Source: Pelomonas sp. Root1217 (GTDB taxonomy: Bacteria; Pseudomonadota; Gammaproteobacteria; Burkholderiales; Burkholderiaceae_C). From it: a DNA stretch of 64,000 bases. Under the pieces are notes generated by a model. It worked only from the letters and a program-made list of their open reading frames with translations. It searched no databases and was not told the origin of the DNA. Position 1 is the stretch's first letter. Every line of letters begins with the position of its first letter. This document shows, one piece after another, positions 44,419 to 53,840 of the stretch. Made by a program: the position numbers and the translations under genes. Where the stretch lies: NCBI RefSeq assembly GCF_001425705.1, contig NZ_LMDC01000023.1, positions 411,079-475,078 on the forward strand, given 5' to 3'.

Positions 44419-45938
44419 CAGCCCTCCAGTGCAGCGAGCTGCAACAGTTCCGGCAATGTGGTCCTGAACTCTTCGCGCCGATTGCCTTCCAGGACCGACA
44501 CGTTCGACCACCGCACCAGGTTCCACAACGTGTCCATCACGATGCGGCTGCCGACTCGCCCGAGCCGCCGGCCTTGGTGGTGCGCCACAGCCTCGACCAG
44601 CACATAGAACCAGAGTGGCGTCTTGTCGACGAACGGCAAAGCCTTGTCACGCATGGCGCCATCAGGCAACGCCGCGAGCAGGGCATCGCCCCGAAGCGGC
44701 ACCTCGCCCAGCCGCCTTGCCAGCGCCTGGCCGGTGGGCAGACCGACGCGGTAGCCGCGCTTGAGATTGCGAGCCGCGAGCTTGGGCGCCAGGTTGCCCG
44801 TCAGCACGGTGCCGTCCTCCCGCTTAAGTTGAAACAGGAAGCTGGTCAGCCGCGGGTCGATGGGGTGCGCATGCTGCGGCTCAACACCCGAACTCATGGG
44901 AGCAATGCGCTCCCATTCCACAATCCAGTTTTCGGGCAGCGTGTCGAACTCGCCCAACTGGCCGCTCAACGCAGTGAAGGTGAACAGCAGATTGAGGCTC
45001 GCCGGAATACCGCCCGGCTGCGTATTGAAGTTGAGGTTGAAGTCGTAGTTCGTGCGGACCATGGAGTGCCCGAAGCGATAGGCCGCGAACGCGAACTCGG
45101 CCGGCATGAACAACTGCGTGGCGTCGGCCACCTGCCACCTCGACCCATTCGTCATGACATCTTGGTGGACGCCAGGATCGCAGATGCGCTTAGCGAAGTC
45201 GTCCAGCACGATGGACTGGTAGCGCAGGATCATTTCATCGCGCGCGTCGTCGAACGTTCCACCTTTGGCCACCAGCGCGTTGTGCGCCTTGAGGAAGGCC
45301 GTGTGCAGTTGCGCAATGATGGTGTTTTCATCATTGCGCGGATCGCCAATGATGGCCGCCCTGTCCTCTTTGACATTGTTCGGGTCGTCGTCTCGCTTCT
45401 GCCGGGGCAGATCGTTCAAATCGCCTTTGCCCTCAGGCCGCAAGAAGGGTTTTCCGTTTTGGCCGGTGGGCGACACCAAACCCACGCGCATGCGGTTCTT
45501 GTTGTCCTGATCGCGGGGCACCCCGAGGAAATAGACGCTGTCCAGCTCGGCCGCGGCTGTGCGGCTGTTGGGCAGCGAAGCGGCGTCGATGACGGGGAAG
45601 TCATCCCGCTCCAGCACTGCGACGGCGCCGGAACCCTCGTCCAAGGTGATGTCGTGGTCGAGGAACTGGCCGAAGTAGGTGTAGACGGCCGGGATGCCAC
45701 TGTCACCGGCGGCGTCGCTTTGCATCGTCTCGGCCAGCTCACCCAGCTGCCTGATGGTGTCAGGTCCGACCGGCAGCAGTTCGTCGGCTTCGTAAGCGAA
45801 CAGATAGCCGAAGCGATCGCTCGTCGCGTCGGCCTTGGCAGCGTCCTTGTCGCGCTTGATGGCCTCGGCCATGCCTGTGCGCAGGCGAGCCGCCTTGGTC
45901 GTGCCTACGTTACCGTGCGCACGTCGTTCCATCGTCAT
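44418..45938 (-). CDS. animal-type haem peroxidase
   Basis: A 506-residue protein of the peroxidase-cyclooxygenase superfamily. The distal motif FGQFLDHDITL gives Gln91, haem-linked Asp94, distal His95 and calcium Asp96. GDPRNDENTIIAQLHTAFL has the catalytic Arg201 and Glu; the proximal His291 is in YRFGHSMVR. All key residues are present, so it should form hypohalous acids or oxidise phenols. No signal peptide is visible. GGAGGTG precedes the ATG at 45938. It is first in a minus-strand cluster with a membrane protein and a protease. Confidence 0.88.
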   Translation of the reverse strand: MTMERRAHGNVGTTKAARLRTGMAEAIKRDKDAAKADATSDRFGYLFAYEADELLPVGPDTIRQLGELAETMQSDAAGDSGIPAVYTYFGQFLDHDITLDEGSGAVAVLERDDFPVIDAASLPNSRTAAAELDSVYFLGVPRDQDNKNRMRVGLVSPTGQNGKPFLRPEGKGDLNDLPRQKRDDDPNNVKEDRAAIIGDPRNDENTIIAQLHTAFLKAHNALVAKGGTFDDARDEMILRYQSIVLDDFAKRICDPGVHQDVMTNGSRWQVADATQLFMPAEFAFAAYRFGHSMVRTNYDFNLNFNTQPGGIPASLNLLFTFTALSGQLGEFDTLPENWIVEWERIAPMSSGVEPQHAHPIDPRLTSFLFQLKREDGTVLTGNLAPKLAARNLKRGYRVGLPTGQALARRLGEVPLRGDALLAALPDGAMRDKALPFVDKTPLWFYVLVEAVAHHQGRRLGRVGSRIVMDTLWNLVRWSNVSVLEGNRREEFRTTLPELLQLAALEG

Positions 45939-46062
45939 GACTCACCTCCGTGGAATGGATGCACCACGGTAAGCCCGCGTCGCGAATGACGCGCCATCAA
46001 ATTTGCTGAGATCTCCGCAGTCTCAGGAATCCCCTGCGCGCATTGCCGGGCGCCAGTGCTGT

Positions 46063-47247
46063 TCAGTCGCCGGCGCGTTTGGCACCCTGGTTGTACAGGA
46101 CCACCAGGGCCGCGGCGCACATCGCAATGGGAACAAGGCTCGCCCAGTTCATCCACTGCCAGCCGCCCGTCGTGACCAGTGCGCCAGAAGAGAACGAGGT
46201 CAGCGTCATCGTGGCGTAGACGCCGGTATCCAGCAAACCCTGTGCACGGGTCTTCTCCTCGGGACGGTAGGCCTGCGTAAACAGCGTCGTGCCGCCGATG
46301 TAGAGGAAGTTCCAGCCAATGCCCAGCAGCAGCAGCGCGCCAAGGAAGTGGTCCAGGTCCTGGCCCGACAGCGCGAAGGCGACGCAGCCGAGGTTGAGCA
46401 GCACACCCACCGTCATGACCGGCAGCACGCCGACACGCTTGATCAAAGGTCCGGTGAAGAAGCTCGGCACGAACATGCCCAGCACATGCCATTGCAGCAC
46501 CTTGCCGGCATCGGAGAACGGCAGGCCGCACTGCCCCATGGCGATGGGCGTGGCGGCCATCAGCAGGTTCATGACGCCGTAACCGAGCGCACTCGCAGCC
46601 AGCGCCACCATGAAGACCGGCTGGCGCAACAACTCGGCGCTGCTGCGGCCGCCGGCGCCGGGCGCGGGCCGGGTCAGCGCCGGAAAGTCGATCAGCGAGA
46701 TCAGTACCAGGCCGGCCATGGCCACGCCGATCAACAGCAGATAGGCGCCGGCAAAAGGCGCCACCAGCAGGTTCTTGCTGGCGCCCGCCAGCCAGGGGCC
46801 GAGCACCGCGCCCAGGCAACCGCCCGCCAGCACCCAGGAGATGGCGGACTCGCGCTTCTCCGGCGCGACGATCTCGGTGGCCGCGAAGCGGTACAGGGCT
46901 GCGCCGGCGTTGTAGTAGCCCGCCACCAGCGTCGCGATGACGACGCCCCAGAACTGCTGGTTCAGCACGCTCCACAGTGACATCGCACAGCTGACGATGG
47001 CCACCAGCAGGCCGATCTGGAAGCCCCGGCGGCGGCCAAAGCGCAGCTGGTGGCGGCCCACCATGCGGGCCATCAGCGCGCCGCCGGCAACATAGGCACA
47101 GATGGGCAGCGTCGCCATCCATGGCCGCGGCGCCAGCGCCAGCCCGACCAGGCCGTTGATGGCCATGAAGCAGATGTTGTTGGTGAGGAAGAGGCCCTGG
47201 GCGAGGACCAGCAGCGCCAGCTTCTTGTTCACGTCAAGGAGAGCCAC
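46063..47247 (-). CDS. MFS transporter
   Basis: A 394-residue inner-membrane protein with about 12 hydrophobic helices and a cytoplasmic loop of the MFS motif A type (ARMVGRHQLRFGRRRGF). It probably exports or imports a small molecule with protons; the substrate is not determinable. The ATG lies inside the rsmE end (19-base overlap), so both are co-transcribed. A weak hairpin, CTGAGA/TCTCAG at 46006-46026, follows but lacks a clear T-tract. Confidence 0.88.
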   Translation of the reverse strand: MALLDVNKKLALLVLAQGLFLTNNICFMAINGLVGLALAPRPWMATLPICAYVAGGALMARMVGRHQLRFGRRRGFQIGLLVAIVSCAMSLWSVLNQQFWGVVIATLVAGYYNAGAALYRFAATEIVAPEKRESAISWVLAGGCLGAVLGPWLAGASKNLLVAPFAGAYLLLIGVAMAGLVLISLIDFPALTRPAPGAGGRSSAELLRQPVFMVALAASALGYGVMNLLMAATPIAMGQCGLPFSDAGKVLQWHVLGMFVPSFFTGPLIKRVGVLPVMTVGVLLNLGCVAFALSGQDLDHFLGALLLLGIGWNFLYIGGTTLFTQAYRPEEKTRAQGLLDTGVYATMTLTSFSSGALVTTGGWQWMNWASLVPIAMCAAALVVLYNQGAKRAGD

Positions 47248-47942
47248 GACAGCACCGCCAGCGGCGCGGTGTCGGCGCGCAGCACGCGCGGGCCGAGCGT
47301 GACGGGCACAAAGCCACGGGTGCGGGCGGCATCCTCTTCGGCGTCATTGAGACCGCCCTCCGGCCCGCTGAGGAAGAGGGCTCGCTGCTGCGGGAAGGCC
47401 GCCACCGGCCCGGTTGCGCGCGGGCTCAGCAAACCCCGCCATTCGTCATCGCGATCGGGAAGCGCTGCGAGCCAGGCGGCCAGCGTCTGCACGGGCTCGA
47501 TGCGAGTCGGCACCGTGCGCCCGCTCTGTTCGGCGGCGGCGACGGCCACGCCCTGCCAGTGGGCGCGCTTCTTGTCGGCCCGCTCGCCATTCAGGCGCAG
47601 CACTGAACGCTCGCTCATCAGCGGCTGGATGGCCGCGGCGCCGAGCTCGGTGGCCTTCTCGACCAGAAAGTCCATGCGGTCATTGGCCGGCATGACGACG
47701 GCCAGCGTCACGGCGCGGGCCAGCTCGCGCTGCGGCCGCTCGGCCGTGAGAAGACGAACCCGCACCTCGCTGCGGCCCATGGCAGTCACTTCGGCCTGCC
47801 ATTCAGGGCCGCTGCCGTCGAAGAGGGTCAGCGCATCGCCGGGCTGCAGGCGCAGCACCTGCACATGGCGGGCGGCACCAGGAGGCAGGGCGATGTCGCC
47901 GTCGGTCACGGCAAGCGGGGTATCGACGAAGAAGCGGGGCAA
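47229..47942 (-). CDS. rsmE: 16S rRNA (uracil-N3)-methyltransferase RsmE
   Basis: A 237-residue SPOUT-fold enzyme that methylates U1498 of 16S rRNA. MPRFFVDTPL and the PUA-like N-terminus (HVQVLRLQPGDALTLFDG) precede the knot domain, with KATELGAAAIQPL, SGPEGGLND and LGPRVLRADTAPL motifs, the SAM site. Normal length. It precedes the MFS gene. Confidence 0.93.
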   Translation of the reverse strand: MPRFFVDTPLAVTDGDIALPPGAARHVQVLRLQPGDALTLFDGSGPEWQAEVTAMGRSEVRVRLLTAERPQRELARAVTLAVVMPANDRMDFLVEKATELGAAAIQPLMSERSVLRLNGERADKKRAHWQGVAVAAAEQSGRTVPTRIEPVQTLAAWLAALPDRDDEWRGLLSPRATGPVAAFPQQRALFLSGPEGGLNDAEEDAARTRGFVPVTLGPRVLRADTAPLAVLSWLSLT

Positions 47943-47974
47943 GGCGGAGGGCGGGCGTGACGAGCCCGCCAGTA

Positions 47975-48499
47975 TCAGCGCAAGCCGAGGGCGTCGCGCA
48001 CGGCGGCCGCGGCGGCCTCGCCCTTGGCCTTCTGCACGCGCTCGACGAGCTGCAAGGCGAGGGCCTGGAGCGCCGACAGGCTGTCGGCACGCTCGACCTC
48101 GAGCGCGAAGGCATAGCCCTTGAACGGGCCGAGCAGCTTGGTCGCCTCACCGCTCAGATAGGTGTACAGGGCCGCGCGGTCGAGCAGCGGCGAGCCGCCA
48201 GCAGCCGCCGGCGCGGTGGCAGATGCCGCGGGTGCGGGGCTGGCCGCCACTGGCGCCACTGGCGCTGGTGCGGCAGCGCGCGGCTGGCCGCCTGCGCTCT
48301 GGGGTGCAATCAGCCCGTGCTGATGCAGCATCTCGAAGTCGGCCTCGCTCGCGCCGGCGACGAGACGCAGCCAATCACTGGCCGCCTTGCTTGCGTCCAG
48401 CACAAGCAACAGGTTGCGCGCGGTGCGAGACAGCGGCAGGGTCCGCGCACGGATCTCGGCGCGGCCAGCATCGGTTTTGGAATACAACAGGTCGAGCAC
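47975..48499 (-). CDS. hypothetical protein with Ala/Pro linker
   Basis: A 174-residue protein. The N-terminal ~70 residues (YSKTDAGRAEIRARTLPLSRTARNLLLVLD) look like a winged-helix type domain; an Ala/Pro-rich linker (~73-100) joins a C-terminal helical domain (LSGEATKLLGPFKGYAFALEVE). No signal or membrane segment. Function unknown. It lies between rsmE and the acyl-CoA ligase on the same strand. Confidence 0.65.
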   Translation of the reverse strand: MLDLLYSKTDAGRAEIRARTLPLSRTARNLLLVLDASKAASDWLRLVAGASEADFEMLHQHGLIAPQSAGGQPRAAAPAPVAPVAASPAPAASATAPAAAGGSPLLDRAALYTYLSGEATKLLGPFKGYAFALEVERADSLSALQALALQLVERVQKAKGEAAAAAVRDALGLR

Positions 48500-48553
48500 G
48501 TTATCGGGCCTCGCCCACGAACGGCGTCACCGCTCGCAGGCCATGGGAAAGCA

Positions 48554-50227
48554 TCAGCTCTTGTCCCGCAATTCCCTGCGCAGGATCTTGCCCACGGGCG
48601 TCTTGGGCAGCTCGGTGCGGAACTCAACAATCTTCGGGCGTTTGTAGCCGGTCAGGTTGGCTTCGCAATACGCACGAACGTCAGCTTCGGTGACATTCGG
48701 GTCTTTCTTCACGATGACGACCTTCACGGCCTCGCCCGCCTTCGCGTCCGGCACGCCGACAGCGGCGCACTCGAGCACGCCGGGCATCTGCGTGATGACG
48801 TCCTCGACCTCGTTCGGATACACATTGAAACCGCTGACCAGGATCATGTCCTTCTTGCGGTCCACGATCTTGAAATAACCCCGTTCATCGACGGTGCCGA
48901 TGTCGCCGGTGCGGAAATAACCGTCGGCCGTCATGACCTTGGCGGTTTCATCCGGGCGCTGCCAGTAGCCGGCCATGACCTGCGGGCCGCGGATAGCGAT
49001 CTCGCCGGGCTGGCCCATCGGCACCTCGTTGCCGTCGTCGTCCAGCAGCTGCAGCTCGGTCAGCGGCATTGGCAGGCCGATGGTGCCGCTGTAGGCCGTG
49101 CTGTCGGTCGGGTTGCAGGTCGCCGACGGGGAGGTTTCGGACAAGCCATAGCCCTCGACGATGGGGCAGCCGGTCTTCTCCAGCCACAGCTTGGCGGTGG
49201 CCTGCTGCACGGCCATGCCGCCGCCGACCGAGATGACGAGCTTGCTCCAGTCCACCGTGCTGAATTCAGGATGGTTGGCCATCGCCATGAACAGCGTGTT
49301 GACGGCCGGGAAACTGTGAAAGCTATGTGCGCTCAGCTCCTTGAACATACCCGGCAAGTCACGCGGATTCGGAATCAGCACATTGGCGCCGCCCATGTGC
49401 ATGGACAGCATCATGTTCGTGTTGAAACCGAAGATGTGATACAGCGGCAGCGCGCAGATGGTGACGACCTGCTCGCCGGCCGGGATCTTCTTCAAGGCCG
49501 GCTGGTACCAGGCCTCGCTTTGCAGAATGTTGGCAACCAGGTTGCGGTGCAGCAGCACGGCGCCCTTGGACACGCCGGTCGTGCCACCGGTGTACTGCAG
49601 CACGGCGATGTCGTCCGGGCCGAGCTTGGGCGCCTTGTAGGTCAAGCCGCGGCCCTTGGCGACGGCGTCGTTGAAGCGCACGGCACCGGGCAGGTCGAAG
49701 GCCGGCACCATCTTCTTCACCTTGCGCACGACGTAGTTGACGATCATGCCTTTGGCAAAGCCCAACATGTCGCCCATGGCCGCCAGGATGACGTGCTTGG
49801 TCGGCACGTTCTTGATGACCTGCTGCAGCACCGAGGCGAAGTTCTCGATGATGACGATGGCCTTGGCGCCCGAGTCCTTGAGCTGGTGCTCCAGCTCGCG
49901 CGGCGTGTATAGCGGGTTGACGTTGACGACGACATAGCCTGCCCTGAGCACGGCGGCTACGGCCACCGGGTACTGGAACAGGTTGGGCATCATCAGCGCG
50001 ACGCGGTCACCCTTCTCCAGCCCCAGGCTCTGCAGATAGGCGGCCAGCGCGCGCGAGGCCTCGTCCACCTGCCCGAAGCTCAGGCTCTTGCCCATCATCA
50101 GATAGGCGGGCTTGGCGGCGTTCTTCTTGAACGAGGTGTCCAGCAGGTCGACCAGGCTGGGATAGAGCGACACATTGACGTCGCGCGGCACGGCGGCCGG
50201 GTATTGCTTCAGCCAGATCGGCTCCAT
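48554..50227 (-). CDS. fadD: long-chain fatty acid-CoA ligase
   Basis: A 557-residue AMP-forming ligase that activates fatty acids with ATP and CoA. P-loop-like YTGGTTGVSKGA, EGYGLSETSPSATCN (A5), YFRTGDIGTVDERGYFKIVDRKKDMI (A7-A8) and the C-terminal lysine motif PKTPVGKILRREL are all present. The N-terminus EPIWLKQYPAAVP is typical of proteobacterial FadD. Cytoplasmic or membrane-associated. It is separated by 100 bases from pntB. Confidence 0.94.
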   Translation of the reverse strand: MEPIWLKQYPAAVPRDVNVSLYPSLVDLLDTSFKKNAAKPAYLMMGKSLSFGQVDEASRALAAYLQSLGLEKGDRVALMMPNLFQYPVAVAAVLRAGYVVVNVNPLYTPRELEHQLKDSGAKAIVIIENFASVLQQVIKNVPTKHVILAAMGDMLGFAKGMIVNYVVRKVKKMVPAFDLPGAVRFNDAVAKGRGLTYKAPKLGPDDIAVLQYTGGTTGVSKGAVLLHRNLVANILQSEAWYQPALKKIPAGEQVVTICALPLYHIFGFNTNMMLSMHMGGANVLIPNPRDLPGMFKELSAHSFHSFPAVNTLFMAMANHPEFSTVDWSKLVISVGGGMAVQQATAKLWLEKTGCPIVEGYGLSETSPSATCNPTDSTAYSGTIGLPMPLTELQLLDDDGNEVPMGQPGEIAIRGPQVMAGYWQRPDETAKVMTADGYFRTGDIGTVDERGYFKIVDRKKDMILVSGFNVYPNEVEDVITQMPGVLECAAVGVPDAKAGEAVKVVIVKKDPNVTEADVRAYCEANLTGYKRPKIVEFRTELPKTPVGKILRRELRDKS

Positions 50228-50298
50228 GCCTTTGTCTCCTCTTTTGTTGCGGCGATTCTGACCGAAGGCTGACAGCCAGCGGGTCAGGGGATTCGATA

Positions 50299-50316
50299 GC
50301 GACCTCCAGGGGTCGC
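50299..50316 (-). terminator. possible weak terminator downstream of pntB
   Basis: Perfect 6-bp stem GCGACC/GGTCGC with a 6-base loop, 12 bases beyond the pntB stop. No T-tract follows on the minus strand, so termination is uncertain. Confidence 0.3.
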
Positions 50317-50327
50317 CCTCCGCGTTG

Positions 50328-51803
50328 TTATTCGACCGCCTTGAGCATGTCCTCGACCACCTTCTTCGCGTCGCCGAAGACCATCATGGTCTTGTCCATG
50401 TAGAAGAGCTCGTTGTCCAGGCCCGCATAGCCGGCTGCCATCGAGCGCTTGTTGACGATGATGGTCTTGGCCTTGTAGGCCTCCAGGATGGGCATGCCGT
50501 AGATGGCGCTGCCCTTCACATGAGCGGCCGGGTTCACGACGTCATTGGCGCCCAGGATGATGGCCACATCGACCTGGCCGAACTCGCCGTTGATGTCTTC
50601 CATCTCGAAGACCTGGTCGTAGGGCACTTCGGCCTCGGCCAGCAGCACGTTCATGTGGCCGGGCATGCGGCCGGCCACCGGGTGGATGGCGTACTTGACG
50701 GTGATGCCCTTCTCGGTGAGCTTGGCGGCCAGTTCCTTCACGGCGTGCTGGGCGCGCGCCACCGCCAGGCCGTAGCCCGGCACTATGACGACGCTCTCGG
50801 CGTTGCCCAGCACGAAGGCCGCGTCGTCGGCGCTGCCGCTCTTGACCGGGCGGGCCTTGCCGTCACCCGCCGCGGCCGTGCCGACCTCGCCGCCGAAGCC
50901 GCCCAGGATGACGTTGAAGAAGGAGCGGTTCATCGCCTTGCACATGATGTAGCTCAGGATCGCGCCCGAACTGCCCACCAGCGAGCCGGCAATGATCAGC
51001 ATCGCGTTATTCAGCGAGAAGCCGATGCCCGCCGCTGCCCAGCCGGAATAGCTGTTCAGCATGGACACGACGACCGGCATGTCGGCGCCGCCGATCGGGA
51101 TGATCAGCAGCACGCCCAGCAGGAAGCCGAGCAGCACGATGAGGCCGAAGTCGATGGGCGACTGCGAGTGCCAGAAGCCGAACACGAAGAAGGCTGATGC
51201 CAGGCCCAGCACGGCGTTCAACGCATGCTGGCCCTTGAACGTGACCGGCGCGCCCTGGAAGAGGCGGAACTTGCTGCCGCCCGACAGCTTGCCCCAGGCG
51301 ATGACCGAGCCCGTGAAGGTGATGGCACCGATGAAGGCGCCCAGCGCCAGCTCGATGCGGTTGCCGCCGGGAATGGGTGCCAGCGCGCGCGGGGCCACGC
51401 CGTCTTCCGGCGGGATGGCAGCCAAGGCCGCGTCCATCGCCGGCGTGATGCCGAAGGCCGCCGGCTCCGCGACCGCCGCCACCGCGATGGCCACCGCCGC
51501 CAGGCCGATCATGCTGTGGAAGAAGGCGACCAGCTCGGGCATCTTGGTCATCTCGACCGTCTTGGCCCGCCAGGCACCGTAGCCACCGCCGACGACCAGG
51601 CCGAGCAGCACCCAGGCCAGGCCCAGACCCGAGCCGGCCAGCTTGACGATGAGGGCGCCCGTCGTCAGCACGGCGATGGTCATGCCGACCATGCCGAAGA
51701 GATTGCCGCGGATGGACGTCGTCGGGTGCGACAGGCCCTTGAGCGCCTGGATGAAGCAGACGCTGGCGATCAGGTAGAGCAGCGTGACGAGATTGAGGCT
51801 CAT
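50328..51803 (-). CDS. pntB: NAD(P) transhydrogenase subunit beta
   Basis: A 491-residue inner-membrane protein. The N-terminal ~290 residues have about nine helices for proton transfer; the C-terminal ~180 residues form the NADP(H)-binding domain III (VIVPGYGLAVARAQHA, HPVAGRMPGHMNVLLAEA, GANDVVNPAA). It couples hydride transfer from NADH to NADP+ to proton entry. The ATG overlaps the pntAB stop. Confidence 0.96.
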   Translation of the reverse strand: MSLNLVTLLYLIASVCFIQALKGLSHPTTSIRGNLFGMVGMTIAVLTTGALIVKLAGSGLGLAWVLLGLVVGGGYGAWRAKTVEMTKMPELVAFFHSMIGLAAVAIAVAAVAEPAAFGITPAMDAALAAIPPEDGVAPRALAPIPGGNRIELALGAFIGAITFTGSVIAWGKLSGGSKFRLFQGAPVTFKGQHALNAVLGLASAFFVFGFWHSQSPIDFGLIVLLGFLLGVLLIIPIGGADMPVVVSMLNSYSGWAAAGIGFSLNNAMLIIAGSLVGSSGAILSYIMCKAMNRSFFNVILGGFGGEVGTAAAGDGKARPVKSGSADDAAFVLGNAESVVIVPGYGLAVARAQHAVKELAAKLTEKGITVKYAIHPVAGRMPGHMNVLLAEAEVPYDQVFEMEDINGEFGQVDVAIILGANDVVNPAAHVKGSAIYGMPILEAYKAKTIIVNKRSMAAGYAGLDNELFYMDKTMMVFGDAKKVVEDMLKAVE

Positions 51804-52117
51804 TGCTTGGCCTCCACGTTGGTCTTCTTTTCCTTCTTTTTGAACATCTCCAGCATCCGCCGCGTGACCAGGAAGCCGCCGAAGATGTTGACCGCGGCCA
51901 GGGCCACGGCCAGCACGCCCATGCCCTTGGCAAACGGCGTCTCGGTCAGCGCCGCGGCCATCATGGCGCCGACGATGACGATGGCCGAGATCGCGTTGGT
52001 GACGGCCATCAGCGGCGTATGCAGCGCGGGGGTCACCGTCCAGACGACGTGGTAGCCCACGTAGATGGCCAGCACGAAGATGATCAGGTTGATGATGGTG
52101 TGGTCGACGACTTCCAT
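51800..52117 (-). CDS. pntAB: NAD(P) transhydrogenase subunit alpha, membrane part
   Basis: A 105-residue protein with three hydrophobic segments (about 8-28, 37-57, 62-84): TIINLIIFVLAIYVGYHVVW and TPLMAVTNAISAIVIVGAM are typical of the alpha-2 subunit. In E. coli this is fused to domain I; here it is separate, as in Rhodospirillum rubrum. It overlaps pntB by four bases and follows the large alpha subunit by two bases. Confidence 0.95.
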   Translation of the reverse strand: MEVVDHTIINLIIFVLAIYVGYHVVWTVTPALHTPLMAVTNAISAIVIVGAMMAAALTETPFAKGMGVLAVALAAVNIFGGFLVTRRMLEMFKKKEKKTNVEAKQ

Positions 52118-52119
52118 GC

Positions 52120-53235
52120 TCAGCTCCGGGTCACTTGACCGTCTTGGGTGACGCGGCAGGCCGCGACGATGTCGTCATCCAGCGGCACGTTGAACGTGCC
52201 CTCCTTGGTGATGACGAGCTTCAGGAAGTCCAGCACGTTGCGCGCGTACAGCGCCGACGCATCGGCCGCCACCAGCGCCGGCAGGTTGGTCTCGCCGACG
52301 ATGACGACCCCATGCTTGGTGACGGTCTTGCCGGCCTCTGTCAACGGGCAATTGCCGCCCGCGGGGGCCGCGATGTCGACGAGCACCGAGCCCGGCTTCA
52401 TCGCCTTGACCATCTCCTCTGTGACCAGCACCGGCGCCGCGCGGCCCGGGATCAGCGCCGTCGTGATGACGATGTCCGCCGCTGCCACGCGCTTGGCGAC
52501 CTCGGCCTTCTGCCGGTCCAGCCAGCTCTGCGGCATGGGCCGGGCATAGCCGCCCACGCCCTCGGCCGCTTCCTTCTCCTCGGCCGTCTCGTAGGGCACG
52601 TCGATGAACTTGCCGCCCAGCGACTCGACCTGCTCCTTCACCGAAGGCCGCACGTCGCTGGCCTCGATGACGGCGCCCAGGCGCTTGGCCGTCGCGATCG
52701 CCTGCAGGCCGGCGACGCCGACACCGAGGATGACGACGCGCGCCGCCTTCACGGTGCCGGCCGCCGTCATCAGCATCGGGAAGAAGCGCTGGTAGCGGTC
52801 CGCCGCGATCATGACGGCCTTGTAGCCGGCGATGTTGGCCTGGCTGGACAACACGTCCATGCTCTGCGCCCGCGTCGTGCGCGGTGCGGCTTCCAGCGCA
52901 AAGCTGGTCAGGCCGGCCGCGGCAAGCGCGGACAGGCCGTCGCGGTCGAAGGGGTTGAGCATGCCGACCAGGGCCGTGCCGGCCTTCATCAGCGTGAGTT
53001 CGTCGGCACCCGGTGCGCGCACCTTCAGCACCAACTCGCTGCCAAGCGCCGTGGCCTGGTCGACGATCTCGCAGCCCACGGCCTCGTAGGCCGCGTCCGT
53101 GACGCTGGCCGCGATGCCGGCACCAGCCTCAATGCGCAGCACATGGCCGGCGGCCTTCAGCTTCTTGGCCGTCTCGGGTGTGACGGCTACGCGGGTCTCT
53201 CCGGCCGCGCGTTCGCGCGGTACGCCGATCTGCAT
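52120..53235 (-). CDS. pntAA: NAD(P) transhydrogenase subunit alpha, NAD-binding part
   Basis: A 371-residue soluble NAD(H)-binding domain I related to alanine dehydrogenase. MQIGVPRERAAGETRVAVTPET, SSQANIAGYKAV, ILGVGVAGLQAIATAKRLGA and the mobile-loop region DIVITTALIPGRAAP are visible. It is first in the three-gene minus-strand pnt operon. Start at 53235 preceded by AGGAG; a longer upstream reading would overlap the divergent Nudix gene promoter and is unlikely. Confidence 0.95.
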   Translation of the reverse strand: MQIGVPRERAAGETRVAVTPETAKKLKAAGHVLRIEAGAGIAASVTDAAYEAVGCEIVDQATALGSELVLKVRAPGADELTLMKAGTALVGMLNPFDRDGLSALAAAGLTSFALEAAPRTTRAQSMDVLSSQANIAGYKAVMIAADRYQRFFPMLMTAAGTVKAARVVILGVGVAGLQAIATAKRLGAVIEASDVRPSVKEQVESLGGKFIDVPYETAEEKEAAEGVGGYARPMPQSWLDRQKAEVAKRVAAADIVITTALIPGRAAPVLVTEEMVKAMKPGSVLVDIAAPAGGNCPLTEAGKTVTKHGVVIVGETNLPALVAADASALYARNVLDFLKLVITKEGTFNVPLDDDIVAACRVTQDGQVTRS

Positions 53236-53319
53236 GGAAGCTCCTGTCGGGGGCAAGGGGTCGCGGCAGCTTACACAATGCCTGCGTCCGTCTACTGCGG
53301 GAATGCGCGAGGAGGTTTC

Positions 53320-53817
53320 ATGACTGCCACAGACCGGTTTCGCCCCAGCGTCACTGTCGCCGCGGTGATTGCACGCGAGGGCCGCTACCTTTTGGTGGAG
53401 GAAGAAACGCCCGAGGGCTTGCGGCTGAACAACCCGGCGGGCCATCTGGAGATGGGAGAAAGCCCGGTCGAGGCCGTTGTGCGCGAGGCGCTCGAGGAGA
53501 CGATGCGCGCCTTCGTGCCCGAGGCGTTTCTCGGTGTCTACCTCGCCCGCTTCGTGCGGCCGGTGCGATTAGAGGATGTCACCTATGTACGGCTGGCCTT
53601 CAGCGGCTCGGTCGGCGAAGAGATTGCCGGCCGCACGCTGGACGAGGGCATACGCCGCACGCTGTGGTTGAGCCTTGACGAGATCCGGGCCAGCCAGGAC
53701 CGCCACCGCAGCCCGCTGGTGCTGGCCTGCATCGAGGACCATGCCGCCGGCCGCCGGCTGCCACTGGACAGCGTGAGTTCCGACCCCTCGCTGGCCGACC
53801 CGCGCCGGCTGGGTTGA
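53320..53817 (+). CDS. nudJ: Nudix hydrolase, NudJ-like
   Basis: A 165-residue Nudix pyrophosphatase. The Nudix box reads G-x5-E-x7-REALEE (GHLEMGESPVEAVVREALEE), slightly divergent at the final Gly. N-terminus PSVTVAAVIAREGRYLLVEE is typical of NudJ, which in E. coli hydrolyses thiamine pyrophosphate and nucleoside tri- and diphosphates and lies beside mnmA. Here mnmA is 1.5 kb downstream with two genes between. GGAGG precedes the ATG. An apparent upstream extension antisense to pntAA is rejected. Confidence 0.82.
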   Translation: MTATDRFRPSVTVAAVIAREGRYLLVEEETPEGLRLNNPAGHLEMGESPVEAVVREALEETMRAFVPEAFLGVYLARFVRPVRLEDVTYVRLAFSGSVGEEIAGRTLDEGIRRTLWLSLDEIRASQDRHRSPLVLACIEDHAAGRRLPLDSVSSDPSLADPRRLG

Positions 53818-53840
53818 AGGTTGGCCGCAGAATCCTTTAG

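Noticed and set aside
47957-49912. 651-codon plus-strand frame opposite the acyl-CoA ligase
   Set aside because: Shadow of fadD and the 174-residue protein gene; no recognisable domain.
52135-53319. Upstream extension of the Nudix gene to 560 residues
   Set aside because: The added part is antisense to pntAA; GGAGG and ATG at 53320 define the start.
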